Shown in pieces: positions 1 through 7,292 of a DNA stretch of 24,714 nt (within the stretch, counting starts at the first letter, position 1; each line of letters starts with the position of its first letter). Under the pieces are notes generated by a model. That model was not told the origin of the DNA. It was given only the letters and a program-made list of their open reading frames with translations, and made no database searches. Position numbers and translations under genes: made by a program. Location of the stretch: positions 1 to 24,714 of the forward strand of contig CAJUHQ010000048.1 in NCBI GenBank assembly GCA_910586095.1, written 5' to 3'. Source of the stretch: an uncultured Lachnospiraceae bacterium. Its GTDB lineage: Bacteria > Bacillota > Clostridia > Lachnospirales > Lachnospiraceae.

Positions 1-1
1 G

Positions 2-223
2 AACGGCAAAATTTTTTACACTTCTTTTACTTCTTTATCTCACATGAGCAAATGGATAAGGATTATATTATTTTTGGAGGTTCTTTCCTTTAAGGATGCT
101 ATTTTGCGCACAAAAAACTATCATAGTATGGTGGCGCTATATCAAGCTAGTATATATGAGATGATTGTGCAACTGTGGAAAGCAGGCATACGACAATACA
201 GTGTGTTTCTTCCCGAGCTGTAA
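2..223 (+). CDS. Possible C-terminal fragment of an unknown protein, cut by the window edge
   Basis: The frame is open from base 2 to a TAA at 221-223, about 73 codons, with a mix of hydrophobic and charged residues and ending in SVFLPEL. I recognise no family. A second frame from base 1 is also open for 30 codons, so the choice of frame is not secure; I prefer this one because it is longer and runs without interruption to a stop followed by a hairpin at 266-304. It could be the tail of a real gene or only chance openness in AT-rich DNA. Confidence 0.35.
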   Translation, partial: NGKIFYTSFTSLSHMSKWIRIILFLEVLSFKDAILRTKNYHSMVALYQASIYEMIVQLWKAGIRQYSVFLPEL

Positions 224-265
224 TATCAGAGAAATATGCTTTTGCATTAGATTTTTGAGGAGAGG

Positions 266-306
266 ACACAAAGCAGCAAGCGACTATTGTTTGCTGTTTT
301 GTGTTT
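266..306 (+). terminator. Hairpin, possible weak terminator
   Basis: ACACAAAGCAGCAAGC (266-281) pairs with GTTTGCTGTTTTGTGT (289-304) as a 16-bp stem with two G-U wobbles around a 7-nt loop. Only three T residues follow, so termination would be weak. It lies between the possible upstream gene tail and the subtilase gene, which fits an end-of-transcript or leader structure. Confidence 0.4.
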
Positions 307-414
307 AAGGTCAATTTCATAGATTAAAACAAGGAATATGGTTATTGCGATGCAAATGAGCACTTTATAGAACTATAGCATATGATAGTATAAAGCCAAA
401 AAACGGGGCCTTTT

Positions 415-1905
415 ATGAATGATTATGAAAAAGAACAGTCCTGTATTTTTCAGGTGACACAGCGTGAACCGTTTTTAACAGGAACGGGAGTCATTGTAGC
501 TGTGCTCGATAGTGGTATTGATTATTTTTTGCCTGAGTTTTTGGATGAAAAAGGGCAAACACGTATTCTTGCTATATGGGATCAGACAGCAGTACCAGAT
601 ACAACAAAAGGATTACTGCCACCGCCAGGATACCAAGAAGGAGTACTTTATACGCGGGAACAGATTAATGAGGCACTTTCTTTAGGACGCGAAGAGGGAC
701 TAAAGAAGGTGCCTGTATTTGATTCGTCAGGTCATGGCACTGCAGTGGCAGGGGTTGCAGTGGGAACTACAGCAGGGGTAGCTATAAAGGCACAGTTGCT
801 TGTGGTCAAGCTGGGAAATCCAGATAGAAATTCGTTTCCGCGAACAACACAATTAATGCGTGGAATTCAATATAGCGTCAATGTTGGCGTGGAGCAGAAC
901 AAACCAGTAGTAGTCAATATAAGTTTTGGCAATACATATGGGGATCATCAGGGAAATTCGTTGTTGGAGCGGTTTATCGATAACGTGTCAGAAATAGGAC
1001 GCACAGCAATTATTATAGGAAGCGGAAACGAAGGCACTTCCAACGGACACACTGCAGGGGTGGTTAGAACAGGCAAACGAACAGTAGAACTAGCAGTGGG
1101 CAATTATGAGACAGGATTGAGTATACAGCTTTGGACCTATTATCAGGATGTATTTAACTTAGTGATTTATTCTCCAGGGGGAGAACAGATGCCTTTGCAG
1201 ATTGCAAGGCTAAAGCAGGCACATACAGAGCGCGCAACACTAGAGCAAACACAGCTTTTGTGTTATCTAGGCAAACCACTTCCATACAATGTACAACAAG
1301 AGATTTTTATAGATATGATCCCGACAGGGAGCTATCTCACACAAGGGATATGGAGGTTAGAACTCGAGCCAGTATCAGTAGTTACAGGAGAGTATCGTTT
1401 TTATTTGCCAAGCTATGCTGCCAGAACTACTGGAACGGGCTTTTTCTTACCCACACCAGACATGACGATCACGATTCCTTCCACAGCGCGCAGAGCTGTG
1501 ACTGTGGGAGCATACAACACAACACTGGGAAGCTATGCGGACTTTTCTGGACGTGGATACGTGTACAGATATAGTGATGGGCGCACAGATACGGCGGGAG
1601 GACAGCAGATTGTGGCAGACGTGAAGCCAGACATCGTGGCTCCAGGAGTCAATATTACAGTACCAGTGCCATATGGTGGGTATGAACAAGTGTCAGGGAC
1701 TTCGTTTGCGACGCCTTTTGTGGCAGGCAGCGCAGCACTGATGATGGAGTGGGGCATTGTGCAAGGAAATGATCTTTTTCTATATGGAGAGAAGGTAAAA
1801 GCCTATTTGCAGCGTGGTGCCAAACCATTGCGCGCACAAAATGAGTATCCGAATGTTCAACTTGGCTGGGGGGCACTGTGTTTGCGGGATAGCTTGCCAG
1901 TGTGA
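415..1905 (+). CDS. S8 family subtilisin-like serine peptidase (clostridial Csp-like), no prodomain
   Basis: This is a 496-residue subtilase with an intact catalytic triad: Asp32 in AVLDSGID, His107 in DSSGHGTAVAG and Ser430 in SGTSFATP, with the oxyanion Asn205 in SGNEG. DIVAPG (407-411) and a late GWG support the assignment. A long insert of about residues 225-350 between the oxyanion loop and the Ser motif matches the beta-rich insert of clostridial Csp-like subtilases, the group that includes germination proteases. There is no signal peptide or membrane segment. The family usually carries a roughly 65-90-residue N-terminal prodomain, but here the catalytic core begins within 25 residues of the start, and an in-frame TAA at 391-393 prevents any longer start. 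The ribosome binding site is poor (CGGGG at 404-408). Substrate is unknown; a germination role cannot be claimed from one gene. Confidence 0.9.
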   Translation: MNDYEKEQSCIFQVTQREPFLTGTGVIVAVLDSGIDYFLPEFLDEKGQTRILAIWDQTAVPDTTKGLLPPPGYQEGVLYTREQINEALSLGREEGLKKVPVFDSSGHGTAVAGVAVGTTAGVAIKAQLLVVKLGNPDRNSFPRTTQLMRGIQYSVNVGVEQNKPVVVNISFGNTYGDHQGNSLLERFIDNVSEIGRTAIIIGSGNEGTSNGHTAGVVRTGKRTVELAVGNYETGLSIQLWTYYQDVFNLVIYSPGGEQMPLQIARLKQAHTERATLEQTQLLCYLGKPLPYNVQQEIFIDMIPTGSYLTQGIWRLELEPVSVVTGEYRFYLPSYAARTTGTGFFLPTPDMTITIPSTARRAVTVGAYNTTLGSYADFSGRGYVYRYSDGRTDTAGGQQIVADVKPDIVAPGVNITVPVPYGGYEQVSGTSFATPFVAGSAALMMEWGIVQGNDLFLYGEKVKAYLQRGAKPLRAQNEYPNVQLGWGALCLRDSLPV

Positions 1906-1998
1906 GAGTAGCCAATGATTAGCTTTATTCTTTTTTCACGATGGACTTTCCGTTAGTTTTTATATAGTTCATTTTCATTCGAAAGCAATTCATTATGA

Positions 1999-2140
1999 TT
2001 TACTATGAAAGTCTTTGACTTTCATAGTAAGGATGGGCATGCGGCCCGCCAGACGGCAGGCTGTACATGATGAGAGTTTACTATGAAAGTCTACGACTTT
2101 CATAGTAAGGATGGGCATGCGGCCCGCCAGACAGCAGGCT
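1999..2140. repeat. Two tandem copies of a 64-nt two-hairpin repeat
   Basis: Copy 1 is 1999-2062 and copy 2 is 2077-2140, 78 nt apart start to start, differing at only three of 64 positions. Each copy has an AT-rich perfect stem (TTACTATGAAAGTC against GACTTTCATAGTAA) followed by a GC-rich segment (GCATGCGGCCCGCCAGAC) that can form a second, imperfect GCC/GGC hairpin. The two differences in the first hairpin fall in its loop, so the stem is conserved. This is the pattern of a dispersed palindromic (REP-like) element. Apart from this repeat, the gap 1906-2349 holds only AT-rich DNA and a weak promoter candidate. Confidence 0.85.
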
Positions 2141-2188
2141 TTACTATCTATAGAAGTAAAAATAATTTTTGAAAGCATTTAAATTCCG

Positions 2189-2217
2189 TTTACCAATTTT
2201 TGTTGGTTTTGTAGTAT
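2189..2217 (+). promoter_or_regulatory. Weak promoter candidate for the 2350 gene
   Basis: TTTACC (2189-2194) is 17 nt before TAGTAT (2212-2217), which sits in the palindrome TAGTATACTA. Matches to consensus are modest and the assignment is tentative. Confidence 0.3.
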
Positions 2218-2349
2218 ACTATTTTATATAATTTTGTTTGTTTCTCTTATATTTCCGTATTAAAAATGTATTGTTTTATGGAAATGTACATGTGAGGGCA
2301 GGTAATATCTTATAAAAGTATATAAATTGGCATTTGCGGAGGTAATATT

Positions 2350-2745
2350 TTGTTGTTTCATATCTTTTCCTCTCAAGAGGAACGAAGAAAATTTGGTGGT
2401 ACTTGTTTTATAGAAATGCAATATTGCACGTTGGCTCAAGGAACTAAACTTGAAGAGATTGTTTCGGTTGATGCAATTGAGAATTGGAAAGATAATTCGT
2501 TATATATTCATGGTGATGACATTGATAAGTTTATATTACATTATGGAGAAATCTTTACAGGTGGGATTTATAACAACAGAAAAAGTGGTATGATAGATGT
2601 GTATGGAATCAATTATTATTCTCAAGAGAAAACTCTTTTGATTTTGAAAAGAATAGAGGAAATGAAACGAGTAGAGTATCAGGTATTGTTGAGCTGGTTA
2701 GAAAAATCAAAAGAGAATAATGGCTTTTATGTTTTAGGACTATAA
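2350..2745 (+). CDS. Hypothetical protein, 131 residues
   Basis: I do not recognise this protein. It starts with TTG at 2350, chosen because GGAGG (2338-2342) lies 7 nt upstream; the next codon is also TTG, so either could initiate. It is soluble, with no signal peptide or membrane segment, and aromatic-rich. The central part (about residues 55-85, with LHYGEIF and IDVYGINYYS) looks beta-strand rich and the C-terminal 40 residues look helical. Size, charge and position next to another small unknown gene with SUKH-like features fit an orphan immunity-type protein, but that is inference only. It is flanked by repeats on both sides and visibly AT-rich. Confidence 0.75.
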   Translation: MLFHIFSSQEERRKFGGTCFIEMQYCTLAQGTKLEEIVSVDAIENWKDNSLYIHGDDIDKFILHYGEIFTGGIYNNRKSGMIDVYGINYYSQEKTLLILKRIEEMKRVEYQVLLSWLEKSKENNGFYVLGL

Positions 2746-2862
2746 TAACTAAGTGAGTGCAACTTGAGTAATCTTATGTAAAGATATGCATTATATGTTA
2801 CATTTTGTGCAAGGGGATACTGGAGATTTGACAATTGGGATTTGAATAGGAGGTATCATGAG

Positions 2863-3429
2863 ATGGATTTTGTTACAATGTTGCAAGAAGATCGCAATAT
2901 ATCAGATTTATTATATGATGTTTGTGATGTAGAAATTCTTTCGGAATGTAAGCCCCCTCAGGATGAGGGAGGGCATCTGACCTATAATCTCTCTGGGAAA
3001 ACATTTGCCAAAGCGCGCAGTGGAAGTGAATATATTTTGCTTGAAGATGGCTCAATAGGGTATTGGGGAAGTGAAGGAGAGTGTGGCAGAATTGCAGATA
3101 ACCTCGAAGAGTTTTTTGAATTAATGATAAATTGTCCGTATTGGCTAGATTATATATGTGAAGAGGAATATCAGGATAGAGAGGAACTCAGTGAGTTTGC
3201 AAAAGAAATCTTTGAGGAGCATGAGGAAAATGCACAAGAAGATGAGTTTGATCTACGAGGAGCGCAACAAGAATTAGCGAATAGTTTAGGGATAGAGATA
3301 CAAGCAGACGTTGCAGAGATATTGATGCGTTTTTATCATTGTGCAAAACGTGAACCTCGTTTTGTTCAAACATATACAGAGAATGATGGTAGTATACATA
3401 GTAGTACAGGGTCATTATTTGATCGGTGA
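2863..3429 (+). CDS. Hypothetical acidic protein, possibly SUKH/SMI1-KNR4-like immunity type
   Basis: The protein has 188 residues. The start ATG at 2863 is chosen because AGGAGG (2848-2853) is 9 nt upstream; the TTG at 2842 in the same frame lies before that site. The segment at residues 45-95 (GKTFAKARSGSEYILL, then EDGSIGYWG, then RIADNLEEFFELMI) resembles the SUKH/SMI1-KNR4 pattern in which a 'dG.i' strand is followed by 'iA..l.eFl'. The middle (98-130) is very acidic and the C-terminal part (135-165) is helical. SUKH proteins often act as immunity proteins in polymorphic toxin systems, but no toxin gene is in the window and the match is by eye. It lies 117 nt after the 2350 gene on the same strand and may share its transcript. 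Confidence 0.75.
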   Translation: MDFVTMLQEDRNISDLLYDVCDVEILSECKPPQDEGGHLTYNLSGKTFAKARSGSEYILLEDGSIGYWGSEGECGRIADNLEEFFELMINCPYWLDYICEEEYQDREELSEFAKEIFEEHEENAQEDEFDLRGAQQELANSLGIEIQADVAEILMRFYHCAKREPRFVQTYTENDGSIHSSTGSLFDR

Positions 3430-3471
3430 AAAGTAAAATACCACATACAATTTAGATAATAGGACATCTAA

Positions 3472-3571
3472 GGAACTGTTGCAAAATGGTGTATGCATAT
3501 TAGTAGATGGTAAGGATATCTAAGGCATCTTAATCATCTATTGTGGAATTGCCGAATTTTACAACAGTTCC
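3472..3571. mobile_element. 100-bp MITE-like element with IS6-type terminal inverted repeats
   Basis: GGAACTGTTGCAAAAT (3472-3487) and the inverted copy ending at 3571 (GGAACTGTTGTAAAAT on the minus strand) match at 15 of 16 positions. The ends resemble the IS6 family pattern GG..CTGTTGCAAA seen in IS26 and IS257. The interior (about 3504-3541) can also fold back through TAGATG/CATCTA. It has no coding capacity. No 8-bp target duplication is evident (flanks ACATCTAA and TTTTGTAT), so it may be an old or recombined remnant. A 10-bp perfect palindrome, AGTTCCTTTT with AAAAGGAACT, overlaps the right end (3566-3593). Confidence 0.55.
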
Positions 3572-3726
3572 TTTTGTATTATTAAAAGGAACTATGAAAA
3601 CAACATGACATTGATGGTTGAGAAAATAAAGAAAGAAGACAAGATATATAAAAACAAGCAAAATATTAAAAATAAGTATTAATATTTTGTAAAAGATATA
3701 TGTTATATTTTGGTTCATGATGCTGC

Positions 3727-3809
3727 AATTTTATTAAAAAAAATGATACAAATATGAAGTATGCACAAAAATAATAGGAGAAGATAAAATTTTATTAAAA
3801 AAAATGATA
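3727..3809. repeat. 22-bp direct repeat upstream of the sugar operon
   Basis: AATTTTATTAAAAAAAATGATA occurs exactly at 3727-3748 and 3788-3809 (written here as a 22-bp unit whose core is ATTTTATTAAAAAAAATGAT). The copies are 61 bp apart, close to six helical turns. They lie 120-200 bp before the likely operon promoter, where an activator could bind. A chance duplication in A-tract DNA is the alternative. The rest of 3430-4001 is AT-rich without a credible gene. Confidence 0.6.
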
Positions 3810-3925
3810 ATATGATAGAGAGTGCTTTTGTGTTTTTTGACAGAATATAGATGAAAAAGAACGGTAAATTATCGAAAATAGCAAAATAAAAGCAATATAT
3901 ATAAAAAACAAGACAAGATGTGAGA

Positions 3926-3954
3926 TTGCTTCATATCAAGAAAGAAGATATACT
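3926..3954 (+). promoter_or_regulatory. Likely promoter of the sugar-uptake/GH112 operon
   Basis: TTGCTT (3926-3931) is separated by 17 nt from TATACT (3949-3954), giving a predicted start near 3961, about 40 nt before the binding-protein ATG. The same architecture (TTGCGT, 17 nt, TATACT) precedes the lipoprotein gene at 11155. Confidence 0.55.
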
Positions 3955-4001
3955 AAATATACAAGGCAACAAACGATTGCCAGAGAAAAGGAGGAACATA
4001 A

Positions 4002-5363
4002 ATGAAAAAGAAACTTATAGGGTTACTATTAACGGCTGCTATGGCAACTACAATGCTTGCAGGTTGTGGTGGCAAGAATGATACACCAACATCAGAGCCT
4101 ACCAACTCTCCAGCAGAGACAACACCTGCACAGGCAGAGACAACACCTGCAAAAACTGAAACACCTACAGAGGAAACACAAGCTTCTACTGATGGTGCAG
4201 CAGCAAGCTATGATGGCGTTACCCTAACAATGTGGTCTATGTGGGCCAACACCGAGCCTCAGGGCAAGGTTCTTCAGGAAGCAGCAGACGCTTTCTCTGC
4301 ACAGACAGGTGCAACGATTAACATTGAGTGGAAAGGTCGCGATATCAAGACAATCATCGCAACAGCTCTTGAGGCAAACGAAAATGTTGACATCTTTGAA
4401 GAAGACTACAAGAGAATTGCACAGACTTATTCTCAGTACTGCTTAGATGTTACTGATATGGCAGCAGCAGCAGGCTACAGCGATTTTGGTTTTAAGTGCT
4501 TTGTTGACCAGCAAAAAGAGTGGAGTGGTGCTTTCAACAGTATCGCAGAGCAACCTCAAGTAGGTGGTATTTTCTACAACAGAGATATCTTTGAGGCAGC
4601 AGGAGTGACCACTTTGCCTACAACATGGGATGAGTTCATGACAGCATGCCAGGCAATGGTAGATGCAGGCTACGAGCCTATGGCTCTCGACGATGCTTAC
4701 GCTGATTTCTCTCTTGGATATCATTTGTCTAGACACGTTGGACAGGAAACACTTGGTCAGTTATCCTTAAACGGTGGATGGAGTGAGAATGAGCAGATTA
4801 TCAAGGGCGCTCAGGAGTTAATCGACTTTGTAAATGCAGGTTACCTTGAGAGTGGCGCACCTGGTGCATATCCTGAAAGTCAGAATAAGATTGGTTTGAC
4901 GGAAAAAGTAGCAATGGTTGTATGTGCTAACTATGTATGTGCAGAAGTTAACAACAATACCAGCTCAAACATAAATTGGGGTCTGATGAATTATCCAGCA
5001 GTGGATGGTGGGGTAGATTCTTCCAATGCATACGCAGGCGCTAACTCACTTGCAATTTCTAAGAACTGTGCAAATCCTCAGGCAGCATTTGATTTCATCA
5101 TGTTCTTAACAACAGGTGAGTTCGATCAGAAGATGGCTGACAGTGCTTCTCAGATTCCAGCAGACTCAAGAAACAAAGCACCTGAAATCATGAATGGTAC
5201 AGTGGAGACTCTGCTTGCTACAGAACAGCCTTTAGCTTGGAACATGGGACTTTCTGAGAATTCTGACCTTGGTCCTCAGTTTAAGGACGTAGCAATCAAG
5301 TTGTTTGAAGGTGGTTACAAGACAGGTGAAGAGTTTGCAGCAGCTATGGATGCTTTGTACTAA
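4002..5363 (+). CDS. ABC transporter extracellular sugar-binding lipoprotein (SBP_bac_1 type)
   Basis: This 453-residue protein is the substrate-binding part of a carbohydrate ABC importer. It begins with a lipoprotein signal peptide (MKKKLIGLLLTAAMATTMLAGC, shown by the lipobox LAGC with Cys22). A Thr/Pro/Glu-rich linker of about residues 25-65 tethers the binding domain to the membrane. The mature domain has family-1 binding-protein features: a start like VTLTMWSMWAN, TTWDEFMTACQAM, and AAFDFIMFLTTG near the C-terminal side. The start is secure: AAGGAGG lies just upstream. The gene opens an operon with two permeases and a GH112 phosphorylase, so the ligand is probably galacto-N-biose, lacto-N-biose or a related beta-galactoside. 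That assignment comes from context, as in bifidobacteria where a binding protein sits beside the phosphorylase. Confidence 0.93.
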   Translation: MKKKLIGLLLTAAMATTMLAGCGGKNDTPTSEPTNSPAETTPAQAETTPAKTETPTEETQASTDGAAASYDGVTLTMWSMWANTEPQGKVLQEAADAFSAQTGATINIEWKGRDIKTIIATALEANENVDIFEEDYKRIAQTYSQYCLDVTDMAAAAGYSDFGFKCFVDQQKEWSGAFNSIAEQPQVGGIFYNRDIFEAAGVTTLPTTWDEFMTACQAMVDAGYEPMALDDAYADFSLGYHLSRHVGQETLGQLSLNGGWSENEQIIKGAQELIDFVNAGYLESGAPGAYPESQNKIGLTEKVAMVVCANYVCAEVNNNTSSNINWGLMNYPAVDGGVDSSNAYAGANSLAISKNCANPQAAFDFIMFLTTGEFDQKMADSASQIPADSRNKAPEIMNGTVETLLATEQPLAWNMGLSENSDLGPQFKDVAIKLFEGGYKTGEEFAAAMDALY

Positions 5364-5396
5364 TTTATTTATGACAGTTAAATAGGTTTTTAAGAG

Positions 5397-5430
5397 TGAG
5401 GTGACACTGTTTGTGGTGCCACCTCATTTT
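5397..5430 (+). terminator. Intercistronic hairpin after the binding-protein gene (attenuator or processing stem)
   Basis: TGAGGTGACAC (5397-5407) pairs with GTGCCACCTCA (5416-5426) with one A-C mismatch, followed by TTTT. It lies 34 nt past the binding-protein stop and 22 nt before the first permease ATG. Such hairpins usually cause partial termination or protect the upstream mRNA, so the abundant binding protein is made in excess over the permeases. Confidence 0.6.
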
Positions 5431-5451
5431 CACGGAAGGGGTGGCAGGAAA

Positions 5452-6345
5452 ATGAAAAAAAATAAAGGTATGATTTTAGCCTTTTCATTACCATTGACAT
5501 TAGCCTTAATTATTATGTATTTGTATCCAGTAGCAAGAACCATTTTGATGAGTTTTTTCAAAATTGAGAGCGTTACATCTAGCGCATCTGCATGGTCTTT
5601 CTATGGTATGAAGAATTATATCAAAGTCTTTAGCTCGCCTACATTCCAAGGCTCCATGAAAAATATGGGAATCATTTGGTTGGTAGGTGGTGTCATCACA
5701 CTGTTTTTAGCCCTTTTATTTGCGGTAATCCTGACAAGCGGTGTACGTTTCAAAAAGTTTTTCCGTGCAGCGATCTATCTTCCAAATGTAATCAGTGCGG
5801 TTGCACTGGCAACGATGTGGGTTCAGTATGTGTACAGCAACGATTATGGTATGTTAAATAAAGTATTGGAATTTTTTGGATTAGAAGGCGTTAAATGGCT
5901 TTCTAGTAACATGAAGTTCTGGGCGATGCTTTTTGCATATATATTTGGTGCAGTAGGCTATTATATGTTGATTTTTATTAGTGGTATTGAGCGGATACCT
6001 GGGGATCTGTATGAGGCAGCTACAATCGATGGCGCCAATAAAATTAATCAGTTTTTCAAAATTACACTTCCTTTATTAAAAGGCATTATTAAGACGAATA
6101 TTACTTTTTATAGTGTACATACAACAGCATTCTTCCTTTGGACGAAGATGTTCTCACCTGTCAATACAGAAGCTTCAACAATTGTTCCTGTTGTATATTT
6201 GTATGATACTGTATTTGGCTCTATGGGAAGTACAGGCCGTGATGCCGGTGCGGGCGCTACAGTTGGTGTTGTACTGACATTGATTATTATCCTGGTTTAC
6301 TTTGTGATGAACAAAGTATTAAAGGATGATGATTTGGAATTCTAA
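5452..6345 (+). CDS. ABC sugar transporter permease, MalF/UgpA type
   Basis: The 297-residue integral membrane protein forms half of the import channel. About six membrane segments are visible, the first at residues 8-28. The cytoplasmic EAA loop that docks with the ATPase is at about 187-208 (YEAATIDGAN, then FFKITLPLL). I chose the ATG at 5452, just after GGAAGGGGTGGCAGG, because it begins with MKKNKGM before the first membrane helix. An earlier in-frame start would place translation inside the intercistronic hairpin. The gene is followed 12 nt later by the second permease. Confidence 0.92.
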   Translation: MKKNKGMILAFSLPLTLALIIMYLYPVARTILMSFFKIESVTSSASAWSFYGMKNYIKVFSSPTFQGSMKNMGIIWLVGGVITLFLALLFAVILTSGVRFKKFFRAAIYLPNVISAVALATMWVQYVYSNDYGMLNKVLEFFGLEGVKWLSSNMKFWAMLFAYIFGAVGYYMLIFISGIERIPGDLYEAATIDGANKINQFFKITLPLLKGIIKTNITFYSVHTTAFFLWTKMFSPVNTEASTIVPVVYLYDTVFGSMGSTGRDAGAGATVGVVLTLIIILVYFVMNKVLKDDDLEF

Positions 6346-6357
6346 GGAGGGTGACAA

Positions 6358-7233
6358 ATGGCTATGAGTGAAAAAAAGAAAAAGATGAGAGAGCCTTGGA
6401 ATTGGTCAAAAGAATTAAAACTTCTTCCTGGTTATCTTATTGTTTTGATTTGGATAACATTTACAGCGGTTTTTCTGTGTTGGATTTTAGGAGCCAGCTT
6501 TTCGACTGCAAAAGAGATTTTTTCTGGAAAGGTATTTGCCTTTGAATCAGGGTTTCACTGGGAGAATTATGTGAATGCATGGCAGGCACAAAATGTTGCG
6601 AAATTCTTTGCCAATTCTCTGTTGTATGCGGTTACTGCTTGTATTGGTACGCTTTTGATTTCCGCACCTGGTGCATATGTTTTATCCCGTTTTGACTTTT
6701 TTGCAAGTAAGCCCTTAAAGTCTAGTTTGATTATTGCAATGAGTGTTCCTTCAGTTATGATTATCATGCCAATATTTGCATTGACAACACGACTTGGCAT
6801 CAGGGGAAGAATCTTATTGATCTTGTTATATATTTTAATGCATGTTCCTTCAACAACAACGTATTTATTGAATTTCTTTGCGACATTGTCCAAGACATAT
6901 GAGGAGGCGGCAGCTATTGATGGATGTCCTCCAGGAAAAACATTTTGGGTCATCATGCTTCCTCTTGTTCAGCCAGCAATCATTACAGTTACGATTTTCA
7001 ACTTCTTAGGTGTGTGGAATGAGTTCTTTATGGCTTTGATTTTTGCAAGTTCCGCAGAGATGACACCAGTTGGCGTAGGCTTATTGCAGATTGTAAATGC
7101 GATGAAGTACACCGGCGACTACGGCGGATTGTTTGCAGCAGTTGTCATTGTATTCTTGCCAACGTTTCTGCTTTATATCTTCTTATCAGAGAAGATCATT
7201 GCAGGTGTTACAGGCGGCGGTATTAAGGGATAG
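6358..7233 (+). CDS. ABC sugar transporter permease, MalG/UgpE type
   Basis: The 291-residue partner permease has about six membrane segments, starting with 24-46 after a Lys/Arg-rich cytoplasmic N-terminus. The EAA loop is at about 181-202 (YEEAAAIDGC, then FWVIMLPLVQP). A strong AAGGAGG overlaps the stop of the preceding permease, so the two are probably translated together. No ATP-binding subunit follows. In Firmicutes such carbohydrate-family importers commonly borrow a shared MsmX-type ATPase encoded elsewhere, which is the likely situation here. Confidence 0.93.
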   Translation: MAMSEKKKKMREPWNWSKELKLLPGYLIVLIWITFTAVFLCWILGASFSTAKEIFSGKVFAFESGFHWENYVNAWQAQNVAKFFANSLLYAVTACIGTLLISAPGAYVLSRFDFFASKPLKSSLIIAMSVPSVMIIMPIFALTTRLGIRGRILLILLYILMHVPSTTTYLLNFFATLSKTYEEAAAIDGCPPGKTFWVIMLPLVQPAIITVTIFNFLGVWNEFFMALIFASSAEMTPVGVGLLQIVNAMKYTGDYGGLFAAVVIVFLPTFLLYIFLSEKIIAGVTGGGIKG

Positions 7234-7292
7234 CCTATTGGTATCTCCATTGACTTTAAGAGTCTATAAGATTAAAAAGGAGGAATTGCAAA

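Noticed and set aside
1999..2140. Short CRISPR array
   Set aside because: Only two copies, 64 nt each with a 14-nt gap, and strong internal palindromes; no cas genes.
1993..2178. Minus-strand 61-residue reading frame
   Set aside because: It is formed by the two palindromic repeat units; its repeated peptide motif simply reflects the DNA repeat, and no ribosome site is seen.
3838..3870. TTGACA promoter candidate upstream of the binding-protein gene
   Set aside because: No -10 box lies at 16-18 nt; the nearest (TAAATT) is 21 nt away. The TTGCTT/TATACT pair at 3926-3954 is better.
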